Numbered from the stretch's first letter, positions 9,394 to 19,825 are shown. The stretch: 51,847 bases of DNA from Patescibacteria group bacterium (GCA_019428815.1 JAHYJW010000005.1:1-51847), one strand, 5' to 3'. Made by a program: numbers and translations. Notes: generated from the sequence alone by a model not told the origin.

Positions 9394-12300
9394 CTAAAGC
9401 CAAGAACCTAACTTTTCTTGTTTTTCTGCCTCTTTACCAAAAACCGAGTCTATGTATCTTTTTGTTAATTCAAGGCTTTGTTTTATATAAGGGGAAAGAT
9501 GATACTTTTTTGCTAGATCTAATGCTGGTTCAAGATATTTTTTAATCCCCCCCTCATGTGTAGTGAATATTATTTTTCCCCCACATTTAGGACAGATGCC
9601 ATTCAAAGGAGGTCTCCTCATTATTTCATTACATGAAACACACCTAAAATCTTGCATAGAAAATTTTCTTAAATTTCCCCTCATATCTTTAATAAAATGT
9701 CTCTCAATTATGAGTCTAGCTGTTTCAGAAGTGTCTACAGCCCTTATTTTCTCAACAAGTTCCATTTGGTGTTGAACCTTTTCTTGCATAGTAGCTAGGA
9801 GTTTATAACTAGAACATCGAACACCCTTATTGATATCTGTTGTATCATGGGTAAATCCTACGCCTACAAAAGGGTCTTTATTTTCTTTAAGAGCTTTTCT
9901 TACATCATAAATGCCACACACTTCTGAGGAATGTTTTTTTTCTTTAGCTAATCTATAAAGTTCAAGAGGATATTCATAAGTAAGCTCAAAATCAAGTATT
10001 TGATCATCAACTTCTCCTGCACTGATTTTAGCATTTAAAACCAGGGGGGAGTCTTGAGTTCCACCCCGATGGCTAGGTAAGAATGTTCTTGAGAAGTTCA
10101 GAAGAACATCCCCCAAAAGGGTGATAGCCATTTCATCGCCATCACAATCCCTTCTAATCGCCGCATGCATATAAGGGCTTGCAAAACATCCTAAGGTATC
10201 TGAAAATCCAACAATTCTAGAGATAACACCTCCACAGTTATGGGGTGCAATACAAACAGTAAGATGTCCAACCAAATCTTCTCTCTTTTTAATATTATAA
10301 AAAGGTTTCATTTTGTAAAATCTTACAAGAACTTCATCTATAAAATTACACACCCTAATGAAAACATCATCAGCTCTATCAGCAGTTTCTGGTGAGCTAG
10401 GAAGTAAAATATCATGGGGTTTTAATTCTAATATCTGGTTTTCTTCAACAAGGTCTTTTCCATAAATATCCTTAGTGTAACCAATTTCTTTCAACTTTTC
10501 AATACTTACAAAAGCTTCTTTTGGTTTAAAAGAAACAAGAGGCATTTCAGTTGCATCATATCTCACCGTTCCGTCTTTGTTAACTTGTAAATTAAAATAA
10601 GCCCTTAAAATTCCCTTTTCAAGTCTTTCGGCAAAGTGACTTTCAGAACTAGTTCCTCTAATTCCTTTAATCAGAGGAGGCATCTTTTCATTAGAGAACC
10701 CCAACGCCTCTTTAGCTCTTTCAGTATAATGACAAATGTCTATAGGCCTATAATAAGTATCCTTAGCTCTCTGATGAACCTTACATTTATCAAAAGAGGT
10801 TTCTCCACATTCTGGACAGTAAAACATTTTCTTGGTTGGTTTATTACATGTTTCACACAAGCTGAAGATTGTTTCTTTTTTACAAAATTCACAGTAATAA
10901 ATAGGAAATTCTCCATTAACTTTTCCTACCTCATAAGCTGCTTGTAAACTTCTTAGTCTGCCCCCTTCGCTACCCACAGTAAAAAGTGCATTAGGACTCC
11001 CAGTAAGTTTTCTTAGTTTAGATTTTTCAGGACGGCCCATCCGGGCACCAATAAACTCCCCAGATTTATCTTCGATTTTGAACTGAGAAAGAAGATTAAT
11101 CATAGAGAGAATCTCATCTCCTTCAGAGATTTCTTTTTCATTTACAATAAACTCTTCAATTGCAGATTGAATAAGCATTAAAGGTTTTCTTAAAAGATTT
11201 TCTTCTTCCAAGATACTCAGGTCAACTCCAAGATTTAAAAGGAGTGCCTCACTATTAAGGGGGTTTATGACCACATTTTCAATAGTCACATCATGTTCAA
11301 TACCTAATAATTCTAAAGCCCTTTTTCCATTTTTAAAAAATTCTTGATTGGATTTATTATAAGGCAAGATTATTTTCTTATCTATTTTTGAATTTTTTAA
11401 CCATTCCAATAATCCAAAAAACTGTTCTTTAGAAATCTGGTTCCAGTAAAAGATATATGAGGGATGTAAAGGAATTCCATTTTCTTTACTTATTCTGATA
11501 GCATCTTTAAGATCAACATTAAAGGGATCTAACTCTTTTGCTAAGCTAGAGTTTTTTTCTTTTAATTCTAATTTCCAGATTTCTTCAACATAACCAGGTT
11601 TTATTAGTTTAGCGTTTCTATTTAAGACATCACTAAAAGGAAAGAGAATATCTCCCAGATAGACTATTTCTTCAACATCATTATAAATTTTTTTAGCTTC
11701 TTCTTTTGTTTTTAATTTTTTTACGCTGCCATTAAAAATTTTGACTATAGGGCCATCAACTTTATCGCAAACATTTACAATACATCCTTTAGAAGGTTTT
11801 TCTATTTTAAGTTGGGTACCTATTGCAATAAAAGAGTCTGTTATTGCCATGGTTGCGGGATGTAAAGCAACACCACTAAAACCTGAATTTCTACCTCGAC
11901 CATATCTAAATCTAAATGCCCCTGATTGAGAGGGATGGCCAAAGATAGGTCTTCCAGCAACCAGATCCTTGATATAGGTGGGAGAACTGTCTGTTTTACC
12001 AGTATTTCTTTTTTCATGTAATTCAGAGTATTCCTCTAAAAAATTAAAACCTGTAGATTCTAAACCTCTTTCTTTCATTTTGTTTAGGAGTCTCAAACCT
12101 TTGGTAGCTTTTTGAGCAAGCCCTTCTGAAAAGATTAAACACATCCCTCCTCTGATGTAATTGGTTTTTACTCTTTCCAAATTTTTATAATTTGAAACTT
12201 CGATTTTTTCTGTGGGTTCTCCATCTATTTGTATGGGCAAATTTTTAGCTAAAAACAAAATTTCTTCTTCAGTTGGCATGTATTGTAGATTGGTAACCCT

Positions 12301-12888
12301 ATCATGGTAATCTTGATTTTCAATAACGTAACGCTGAATTTCTTCAGGGGAGGGGTCGTAGCGAGCATATCCAAAAAGTTCTCTCAAGTAGTCTACCAAC
12401 ATCAATCCTAAACAAGAAGCAGTGGTTCCTGCACTTCTGATAGGTCCAGAAAAATAGGCAATAAAATATTCTTCCCCTTTTTTTGTTTTTCCGAGTTCAA
12501 TTCCTGTAAAACCTTCAATTGGAGAAGATACCACCCCAAGTGTATTATAAGCAAATCCAATTCTAATGCCGGCTTCTATTGCCTCAATTAAACTTGAAAA
12601 TTTACAAAATTTCTGTTTTGCAACTTCTTCTGCAATCTTAAATGAAACCATTGGATCTAGTTTACCATATAACTCTTCAAACTTCAGGATTCTCTTTACA
12701 ATACCGGAATTTTCCATCTGGGGATAAAGCGTAGAAATAAGACCCACAACTTTTTCAGCAAGACTTTTTGTAAGAGGGATTTCAACCTTATTTGTAGGAT
12801 CTAATCCTTTTTTTCTTGCTTCTTCTGCAAAACGATAGACTTCTTTTGTTTTCTCTTCAATTTCTTTAAAGTAATTTTGAGTGTTCAT
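9394..12888 (-). CDS. polC: DNA polymerase D large subunit DP2
   Basis: 1164 aa with DP2 signatures (GPIRSAGTTASCLGLMLVDYLRE, RRDCDGDEMAITLLGDVLLNFSRTFLPSHRGGTQDSPLV) and zinc-binding Cys clusters; no intein seen. Confidence 0.97.
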   Translation of the reverse strand: MNTQNYFKEIEEKTKEVYRFAEEARKKGLDPTNKVEIPLTKSLAEKVVGLISTLYPQMENSGIVKRILKFEELYGKLDPMVSFKIAEEVAKQKFCKFSSLIEAIEAGIRIGFAYNTLGVVSSPIEGFTGIELGKTKKGEEYFIAYFSGPIRSAGTTASCLGLMLVDYLRELFGYARYDPSPEEIQRYVIENQDYHDRVTNLQYMPTEEEILFLAKNLPIQIDGEPTEKIEVSNYKNLERVKTNYIRGGMCLIFSEGLAQKATKGLRLLNKMKERGLESTGFNFLEEYSELHEKRNTGKTDSSPTYIKDLVAGRPIFGHPSQSGAFRFRYGRGRNSGFSGVALHPATMAITDSFIAIGTQLKIEKPSKGCIVNVCDKVDGPIVKIFNGSVKKLKTKEEAKKIYNDVEEIVYLGDILFPFSDVLNRNAKLIKPGYVEEIWKLELKEKNSSLAKELDPFNVDLKDAIRISKENGIPLHPSYIFYWNQISKEQFFGLLEWLKNSKIDKKIILPYNKSNQEFFKNGKRALELLGIEHDVTIENVVINPLNSEALLLNLGVDLSILEEENLLRKPLMLIQSAIEEFIVNEKEISEGDEILSMINLLSQFKIEDKSGEFIGARMGRPEKSKLRKLTGSPNALFTVGSEGGRLRSLQAAYEVGKVNGEFPIYYCEFCKKETIFSLCETCNKPTKKMFYCPECGETSFDKCKVHQRAKDTYYRPIDICHYTERAKEALGFSNEKMPPLIKGIRGTSSESHFAERLEKGILRAYFNLQVNKDGTVRYDATEMPLVSFKPKEAFVSIEKLKEIGYTKDIYGKDLVEENQILELKPHDILLPSSPETADRADDVFIRVCNFIDEVLVRFYKMKPFYNIKKREDLVGHLTVCIAPHNCGGVISRIVGFSDTLGCFASPYMHAAIRRDCDGDEMAITLLGDVLLNFSRTFLPSHRGGTQDSPLVLNAKISAGEVDDQILDFELTYEYPLELYRLAKEKKHSSEVCGIYDVRKALKENKDPFVGVGFTHDTTDINKGVRCSSYKLLATMQEKVQHQMELVEKIRAVDTSETARLIIERHFIKDMRGNLRKFSMQDFRCVSCNEIMRRPPLNGICPKCGGKIIFTTHEGGIKKYLEPALDLAKKYHLSPYIKQSLELTKRYIDSVFGKEAEKQEKLGSWL

Positions 12889-12906
12889 TTTTTAAGGGTT
12901 TATTTT

Positions 12907-14583
12907 TTATTCAAAATCTAAAATTTTTATGGATCTTGTTTTAGTATTCAACATAGGAACTTTACAAAAATCAGGGGTATTTCCTTTTCGTTTATTATAT
13001 GAGGTTTCTTGCTCCCAAGTAGATGTAGATATAATAAGGACTCCTTTGTAAGAAGAAACTTCCATTTTGTGGGTATGACCCGAAACAAAAATATCTGGAA
13101 CTTTTTTAATTAGAAGTTCATCAATTTTATGTGGAAAATATTGAACTGAAGAATTAGTAGGTGCAAGATGTCTGTTCTTTAGTAAATAAATCATAATTTT
13201 ATCAGGTGCATTAAGTCCTTTTTCAATTAAACTGGGAATATTATTTGCATAATAAGCATAAGAAAAACCATGATAAGTCAAAACATCAAAACCAGAAAAA
13301 TTTAACCTTTTATCTGCTCCAATGTTAACATAAGAGGGGTTAGGAGTAAAAATCAGATTTTTTAAATTATAAAGTGGCCAAGCATATTTTTCGTCTAAGG
13401 GGGGTTGAGGTTCCATAAGTCTTACCCCATCATGATTTCCAGGAGAGATAATAATCTGAATATCTTTCCTAATTTTTCCTAAAAGATTTGCCAATCCCTG
13501 AAACTGCTCTTCAATATCTTCAACATAAAGATCTTTTTGTTGAGAGGGGTAGTTTCCTACGCCTGCAACTACGTCTCCTAAGATAAATAGATATTTTATT
13601 TTTTTTATTTGATCAAGGTTTGTATTAGAAACTTCTCCATTAATATACCTTATAAATTTTTTAAAATTTTCTTCCATAAAAAGTTTACTCCCATAATGTA
13701 AATCTCCAATAAAAAGAGCGTATTCTTCTATTGGAGAGTGTTTTTTTTCTAAGGGGCTGATATCTGGCAGAATTATATTATTAACAAAGAAGATATTTTG
13801 ATCTCCAAACCCACTAAATCCTAAAATCGTATCTAGAGATATTTCTTCTGCTAAAGCATAAATTTCTGGTTTGTTCTGGTTTATTATAACCTTTATTTTT
13901 CCGGTGAGATCCTCAACTTCAAACATAAGGTTCTTATTTTTAGTTACCTTCTTTTGAGAGACCATTCCAATTATAGAAACTTTTTTACTTTGGCTTGAAA
14001 GTTTATTTATTGATACCAAGTCATTTAAGTCTCTATGTTCTTGTAAGATTTCTTTCATTTCAGAGAATCTGTTTCTCAAATTTTTAACAAAATCGCCAAC
14101 TTCTATCTTTTTAATTAAAGGTTGTTTTTTAGACAAAACAATTACCTTTTTGTTTTCTTCGGATTCGATGATATCTTTTTTTCTTTCTTCTTGATGAATG
14201 ATCGAAGTATAATCGGGGGATTCTTTTGAAGAAACAAAATCTTTTGATGAGAGCAAGGGGGTGTTTTTTAAAATAATTTCTTCTGAAGGACTATTTTCTG
14301 AAATTTTCTTTGAGATCTCAATTTCGATTCCAAGTTTTATTTTTAGTTTTTCTAATTTTTCTTGGCTTTCTTTGGGTAAATCTAAAACAAGATCTTTAAC
14401 AATTTCTTTGTTATTTTCAAGTAAACTCTTAGTTATTATCCTACTTTTGGTACACTCCCGAATTTTTTCCATAACTAGCTGGACGGATTCTATATCTTTT
14501 GTATCACTTAACAAATTTAATACTTCTTTATCTATTAATAATCCTTTTTCAATACAAAATTTTAAAATCTCTTTTTGGTCCAT
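12907..14583 (-). CDS. polB: DNA polymerase D small subunit DP1 (calcineurin-like exonuclease)
   Basis: FIGDLHYGSKLF, ILGDVVAG, SPGNHDGVRLMEPQPP, FVSGHTHKM motifs; adjacent to DP2. Confidence 0.95.
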   Translation of the reverse strand: MDQKEILKFCIEKGLLIDKEVLNLLSDTKDIESVQLVMEKIRECTKSRIITKSLLENNKEIVKDLVLDLPKESQEKLEKLKIKLGIEIEISKKISENSPSEEIILKNTPLLSSKDFVSSKESPDYTSIIHQEERKKDIIESEENKKVIVLSKKQPLIKKIEVGDFVKNLRNRFSEMKEILQEHRDLNDLVSINKLSSQSKKVSIIGMVSQKKVTKNKNLMFEVEDLTGKIKVIINQNKPEIYALAEEISLDTILGFSGFGDQNIFFVNNIILPDISPLEKKHSPIEEYALFIGDLHYGSKLFMEENFKKFIRYINGEVSNTNLDQIKKIKYLFILGDVVAGVGNYPSQQKDLYVEDIEEQFQGLANLLGKIRKDIQIIISPGNHDGVRLMEPQPPLDEKYAWPLYNLKNLIFTPNPSYVNIGADKRLNFSGFDVLTYHGFSYAYYANNIPSLIEKGLNAPDKIMIYLLKNRHLAPTNSSVQYFPHKIDELLIKKVPDIFVSGHTHKMEVSSYKGVLIISTSTWEQETSYNKRKGNTPDFCKVPMLNTKTRSIKILDFE

Positions 14584-14728
14584 TTTGTTCTTTATTTTAA
14601 AAGTTTAAATTAAGGCGGCTTTTATTTTAAGATGCTCTATCTAATCTAAAATTAACTTTTTTAATATTTAGGAAATTGTTTAAATTCAAAAGGCATATCC
14701 AATACCCAGAGAGTATTTTCAAGGAAAT

Positions 14729-15937
14729 TTATTTATAATCTAATACTTCTTCAATGATGGCTTTAGATTTTTCAATCAGAGATTTTGAAATTGCAAGTTT
14801 TATTTCCCTCATTCTTCCACCCCTCCCTTTTGAAATAACTCTTACATTAATAATGCCTAACATATCAAATTCTTGAATGATATCTCCTACTCTTCTTTGG
14901 GTAAGAACTTCAGATTTATTTTTTATACAAAGTTCTTGATAATGGTTATAAACATCTCCTGTAAAAAAAGGACCCTCTTTGTGCTCTGATAGTTTAATGA
15001 TAGAATAAAGTACATATTGAAATTGTTTAGGTTCTGTTTTGATAACTTCTAAAATTTTTTCTCTTTCAATTTTAGTGTTAGATTCATCTATATGTTTTAA
15101 GAGTATTTTTTTAGAACCTTCTCTTTCCGCAATTTCTCCAGCGATTCTCAAAAGGTCTAATGCTCTTCTAGCATCACCATGTTCTCTAGCAGCAAAAGCA
15201 GCACATTTAGCTATAACTCCCTCAGCTATAGCATTTTCTTTAAAACTATCTCTAGCTCTTTGATTTAAAATTTCTTGAAGTTGTATTGCATTATAAGGTG
15301 AAAATACCACCTCTTCTTCAGATAGACTACTTCTTACTCTGGGGTCTATCCCTTCTAAAAAAGTCAAATCATTACTTATTCCCACTACACAAATTTGGGT
15401 CTGAGATAACTCTGAATTAAGTCTTGTAAGATTATAAAGAAAATCTGTAGATATTTTTTTAACAGCTTGATCTATTTCATCAAGTATAAGAATTAAGATT
15501 TGTTTTTCAGAGTCTAATATTTCTATAAATTTGTTATAAACTGTTTCAGTAGGTAAGCCTGTATTAGGTATTTCTTGGCCTAATTTTTTTATTAATTCAG
15601 CAAGAATTCTATATTCCGTATCAGATACTTTCTTTAGCTTACAATTAAGGTATTCTATTCTTAATTGGAAATCATTATCTTTTTTTACCCTTCGAAGTAA
15701 TTCATCTTTTACATAATGTATAGAAAGAGTCTTACCTGTACCTGTTTTGCCATAAAGGAAGATATTACTTGATTTTTCTCCTCTTAGAGTTGGTGCGAGA
15801 ATAGAAGCAATTTGTTTGATTTGTTCACTCCTATGAGGTATTTCATGGGGCATATAATTGGATTGTAATACAGATTTATCTTTAAAGATGTAATTATTAT
15901 CAAAAGATTCAAAAATTTTATCTAATTCTTCTCTCAT
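14729..15937 (-). CDS. cdc6: Orc1/Cdc6 family replication initiator
   Basis: Walker A FLYGKTGTGKT, Walker B ILILDEIDQ, Cdc6 winged-helix C-terminus. Confidence 0.95.
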   Translation of the reverse strand: MREELDKIFESFDNNYIFKDKSVLQSNYMPHEIPHRSEQIKQIASILAPTLRGEKSSNIFLYGKTGTGKTLSIHYVKDELLRRVKKDNDFQLRIEYLNCKLKKVSDTEYRILAELIKKLGQEIPNTGLPTETVYNKFIEILDSEKQILILILDEIDQAVKKISTDFLYNLTRLNSELSQTQICVVGISNDLTFLEGIDPRVRSSLSEEEVVFSPYNAIQLQEILNQRARDSFKENAIAEGVIAKCAAFAAREHGDARRALDLLRIAGEIAEREGSKKILLKHIDESNTKIEREKILEVIKTEPKQFQYVLYSIIKLSEHKEGPFFTGDVYNHYQELCIKNKSEVLTQRRVGDIIQEFDMLGIINVRVISKGRGGRMREIKLAISKSLIEKSKAIIEEVLDYK

Positions 15938-15959
15938 TTTTTATTTTTATTAAAGATTA

Positions 15960-16260
15960 TTAAACAATTTAAAGGTTATTAAACACACACGTCTGTTTCT
16001 TATGGAAAAAAGAAAATTTAATAAATCTCAACGAGAAAAAATTTTTTTCTTATATAAAAGGTTATGACTACTAATAAAGAAAAACACCTCTATTTCTTAT
16101 GGAAACCACTTTTTAAAAAATAAAATAATTTTATCTATATATTATATCATATTATATTATATTATATTATATTATATATATTTTTATAAATAAAAAATAA
16201 AAAATAAAAAATAAAAAATTCTTTTTTAAATATTTCTATAAGAAACAAGGGGGTGAGTAC
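15960..16260. other. oriC: Probable replication origin (ORB-like sites flanking AT-rich unwinding element)
   Basis: Three ORB-like elements (15983-16008 and 16084-16107 on minus, 16231-16256 on plus) with G-sides pointing outward around a nearly G+C-free tract; directly upstream of cdc6; divergent gene orientation. Confidence 0.8.
16111..16230. repeat. AT-rich DNA unwinding element with (ATATT)n and (TAAAAAA)n tandem repeats
   Basis: catattatattatattatattatattatatata followed by taaaaaataaaaaataaaaaataaaaaat. Confidence 0.85.
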
Positions 16261-16380
16261 CTTTATTTGAATATTCATCTTAATATCCACTAATTTAAAA
16301 ATTTGAAGTAAAAGCTACATATTGAAAAACCTATTTAATTTCATAGAAAAGTTTATATATTATTTTCTTTTGAATCAAAT

Positions 16381-16641
16381 ATGTCAGATGGAAAAAAACC
16401 CTTTAATCAAGTATTAGGAAAAATGATAGTAACTAAAGAAGGAAAAAGATTAGGTTTTGTCAAAGATATCACCTTTGAAACAAGATCTGGTGAATTAATC
16501 AATATAGTCTTAAAGGATTCAACTCCTTATACAAGAAACTTGAACTTAGAAAAGACTCATTCTAAAGAACTCCTTGTTCCATATAGTGCTATTATTGCTA
16601 TTGGGGACTTTGTGGTTGTTTCAGAAGAAGACTTAGTTTAA
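16381..16641 (+). CDS. PRC-barrel domain protein
   Basis: VLGKMIVTKEGKRLGFVKDITFETRSGELINIVLK...LLVPYSAIIAIGDFVVV. Confidence 0.8.
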   Translation: MSDGKKPFNQVLGKMIVTKEGKRLGFVKDITFETRSGELINIVLKDSTPYTRNLNLEKTHSKELLVPYSAIIAIGDFVVVSEEDLV

Positions 16642-16695
16642 TCCTAATTTAATAAAAACCAAAAGTTTAAAAATCTCTTTAAGATTTATTTAACT

Positions 16696-17121
16696 ATGAA
16701 AGTTATAGGTTTTAATTTTACTAAAATAGATGCTGAAAAAATAAAAGAAAATTCAGAGGGCTTAAAATTAAAAATTGGCACATCCATAGATATTTCTCAA
16801 ATTAAAGAAGTAAAGTTTAAGATTCTTAAAACAAAAGAACATATTTTAGGTATAGACTTTAGTTTTAATGTCAAATACGAGCCTGATATGGCTAAAGTAA
16901 GCTTACTAGGGAAACTTTTAGTTTCACTTGAACCAAAACTTGCAAAAGAAGTTCTTAATCAATGGAAAGACAAAAAAATGCCTGAAGACTTTAAATTCTT
17001 CTTATTTAATGTAATACTTAAAAAGTCTACTTTAAAGGCATTATACATCGAAGAAGACTTAAATTTACCGCTTCATATGCCTATGCCTTCTTTTAAGAAA
17101 GAAAATAAGGAAAGTAATTAA
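16696..17121 (+). CDS. Hypothetical protein, origin-proximal
   Basis: 141 aa uninterrupted ORF in tandem with the PRC-barrel and wHTH genes. Confidence 0.7.
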   Translation: MKVIGFNFTKIDAEKIKENSEGLKLKIGTSIDISQIKEVKFKILKTKEHILGIDFSFNVKYEPDMAKVSLLGKLLVSLEPKLAKEVLNQWKDKKMPEDFKFFLFNVILKKSTLKALYIEEDLNLPLHMPMPSFKKENKESN

Positions 17122-17143
17122 ACTTATTTAATTTCTTTTTTTT

Positions 17144-17419
17144 ATGAAAATTTCTGAAGGAAAAAGGACTAAAATTTCTGAACAAATACTCTCTGTTCTT
17201 TTTTCCAATATGCCTAAATCCTTATTTACATCTCATATCGCCAAAGAAATCGCAAGGGATGAAGAATTCATTAAAAATCTTTTAATTGAATTAAAAAAAC
17301 AAGATTTAATAACAGAAATTAACAAAAACCCTTTAGGTAAAAAATATCTAAGAAGATCTAGATGGAGATTAAGTGATAAGGCTTATGAAGCCTATAAAAG
17401 GATGAACAATGCCCTTTAG
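17144..17419 (+). CDS. Winged-helix DNA-binding protein
   Basis: SEQILSVLFSNMPKSLFTSHIAKEIARDEEFIKNLLIELKKQDLITEINKNPLGKKYLRRSRWRLSDKAYEAY. Confidence 0.65.
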   Translation: MKISEGKRTKISEQILSVLFSNMPKSLFTSHIAKEIARDEEFIKNLLIELKKQDLITEINKNPLGKKYLRRSRWRLSDKAYEAYKRMNNAL

Positions 17420-17491
17420 TTAATATTCCTTTTTGGATATATACTCTTACACAATCTTAAAGTTTTTATACTTTTAATATACCTTTTAAAT

Positions 17492-18328
<837 letters not shown>

Positions 18329-18519
18329 GTAGTGCATTCTATATAACTTTTTCTCTTCACCGAATATCTATTAAAAACAAAGATTCACTTTTAATTATCT
18401 CACTTTTTGACCCCTAAGGCTTTAATCTCATTAATTTTAACATTTTTGAATAAAAAACCCCCTCTTTTTATCTCACTTTTATTAATCCAGAACCTTTTTT
18501 AGCTTATCTTTACTCACTT

Positions 18520-19143
18520 TTACTCTTTTTTTTGATCTTTATTTTGGTTTTTTTCTTGTTTAACTCTCACTTTTACTCTTTTGAGCATCTTTTCTTTCAT
18601 ATTTTCAGGGATAAATACCCTCTTTTTACCATTTTTTTCAATTATTTCTTCAATCAAACCCTCACTTTTCTGTTTTATACGATTCAAATGACCTCTTACT
18701 GTTGATCTCTCTTTACCTAAAATGGCAGAGACATCTTCATAACTCAATCTCATATCTGAATTTAAAAGAATCCACACGATTGCTCTTTCTGTTACTGAAA
18801 ATTGGTCAAAATTTGGTGATTGAACAGCTGTTTGAACAGCTGTTTGAACAGCATAAACACCTGTTTGTTTATCAAACAGCTGTTTGGGTGTTTGAAATTG
18901 CCTGTTTGGTTTTAGTTCATTCATTATAGAAATCACATTTTTTAATCCCTCTATTTCTTTATTAACCGACGACAAAAGGATTTTAATGTCTTCAATATCT
19001 TTTTTTTGTAAATTTTTTTCAGAATCTAGGTGTTTAATCCAAGCACCCAAAGAGGTAATATCTTTTTTTACCGATTCAAAGCCCTTTTTTGTATCTTCTT
19101 TTAAGGCATCAACCCCCTTTTTTCTAAAAAACCAACCAAACAT
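18520..19143 (-). CDS. Coiled-coil + linker + winged-helix/HTH DNA-binding protein, same architecture as 17492-18328
   Basis: MFGWFFRKKGVDALKEDTKKGFESVKKDITSLGAWI...; linker VYAVQTAVQTAVQS; HTH FSVTERAIVWILLNSDMRLSYEDVSAILGKERSTVRGHLNRIKQ. Confidence 0.75.
   Translation of the reverse strand: MFGWFFRKKGVDALKEDTKKGFESVKKDITSLGAWIKHLDSEKNLQKKDIEDIKILLSSVNKEIEGLKNVISIMNELKPNRQFQTPKQLFDKQTGVYAVQTAVQTAVQSPNFDQFSVTERAIVWILLNSDMRLSYEDVSAILGKERSTVRGHLNRIKQKSEGLIEEIIEKNGKKRVFIPENMKEKMLKRVKVRVKQEKNQNKDQKKE
18822..18912. repeat. Cluster of AACAGCTGTTTG palindromic iterons within the CDS
   Basis: gaacagctgtttgaacagctgtttgaacagcataaacacctgtttgtttatcaaacagctgtttgggtgtttgaaattgcctgtttgg. Confidence 0.9.
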
Positions 19144-19261
19144 ATCATTATGTATCTTTTATCCTTTAAAAATCTTTTTCTTTTTCGACGACAATTCTTT
19201 AATTATACTCTTTTAATATGTTTAAAAGGGGATCCTTAATTTGACTTGATTATGTGTCGAA

Positions 19262-19285
19262 GAACCTCGATTTCTAATGGAAAAG
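19262..19285 (-). promoter_or_regulatory. ORB-like element
   Basis: Minus strand CTTTTCCATTAGAAATCGAGGTTC, close to the 15983 and 16084 elements. Confidence 0.6.
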
Positions 19286-19291
19286 GGCAAA

Positions 19292-19360
19292 TAAACACCC
19301 CCAAACAGCCTGTTTAAACACCCCCAAACAGCTGTTTAAAAAATAAACACCCTTAAAACA
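19292..19360. repeat. Iterons TAAACACCCCCAAACAGC(C)TGTT x2 plus a partial copy TAAACACCCTTAAAACA
   Basis: taaacacccccaaacagcctgtttaaacacccccaaacagctgtttaaaaaataaacacccttaaaaca. Confidence 0.9.
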
Positions 19361-19446
19361 ATGCTTAATCTTTGTTTAAAAAACTCCTTTTCACGACGAT
19401 AAGTACCAAAAAAAGGTTAAATAAGAATTTTCAAATCCTCTTTATT

Positions 19447-19467
19447 TGCACTAAGATAACCTTAGTG
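19447..19467. repeat. Inverted repeat CACTAAG-ATAAC-CTTAGTG (copy 1)
   Basis: tgcactaagataaccttagtg; 7-bp arms. Confidence 0.85.
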
Positions 19468-19805
19468 AACACCTGCCCCCCAAAAATAATGAATTTGAAA
19501 TTTTACCGCCCTATCACTAAAAATAAAGTAGACTTTTTCCTCTCTAATGTTTTAATCTTTATACTCTCATTTTTTGTTAAGATGTTCTTATTCTTCTTTT
19601 CTTGGTATTCGGGCTCTTAATTTTTTCTTAAAATTTAAAGTGCTTAGTATTTCCAAGAGGATTGATTAAAAAGAGTGTTTTTATTGTGCCCTTGGTTTAA
19701 GGAATGATAAACTCAAAAATGAACACCCCCTTTTCTTAAGTTCCTTTTTTAGATCTTAAACTTCCTTTTTGATATCAATACAATCCTCTAAAATAATTAT
19801 TCCGT

Positions 19806-19825
19806 GCACTAAGATAACCTTGGTA
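19806..19825. repeat. TGCACTAAGATAACCTTGGT (copy 2 of the inverted-repeat element)
   Basis: 19/20 match to copy 1, same orientation. Confidence 0.85.

Noticed and set aside
10636-10947. Plus-strand ORFs inside DP2 (also 9563-9775 and 11741-11929)
   Set aside because: Antisense to a strongly conserved DP2 gene; no recognisable domain.
14261-14608. Plus-strand 115-aa ORF over DP1 N-terminus
   Set aside because: Antisense to DP1, low-complexity Ile/Ser/Phe composition.
19372-19620. 82-aa ORF in the recombinase upstream region
   Set aside because: Contains the inverted-repeat element, AT-rich composition, no domain; region better explained as noncoding.
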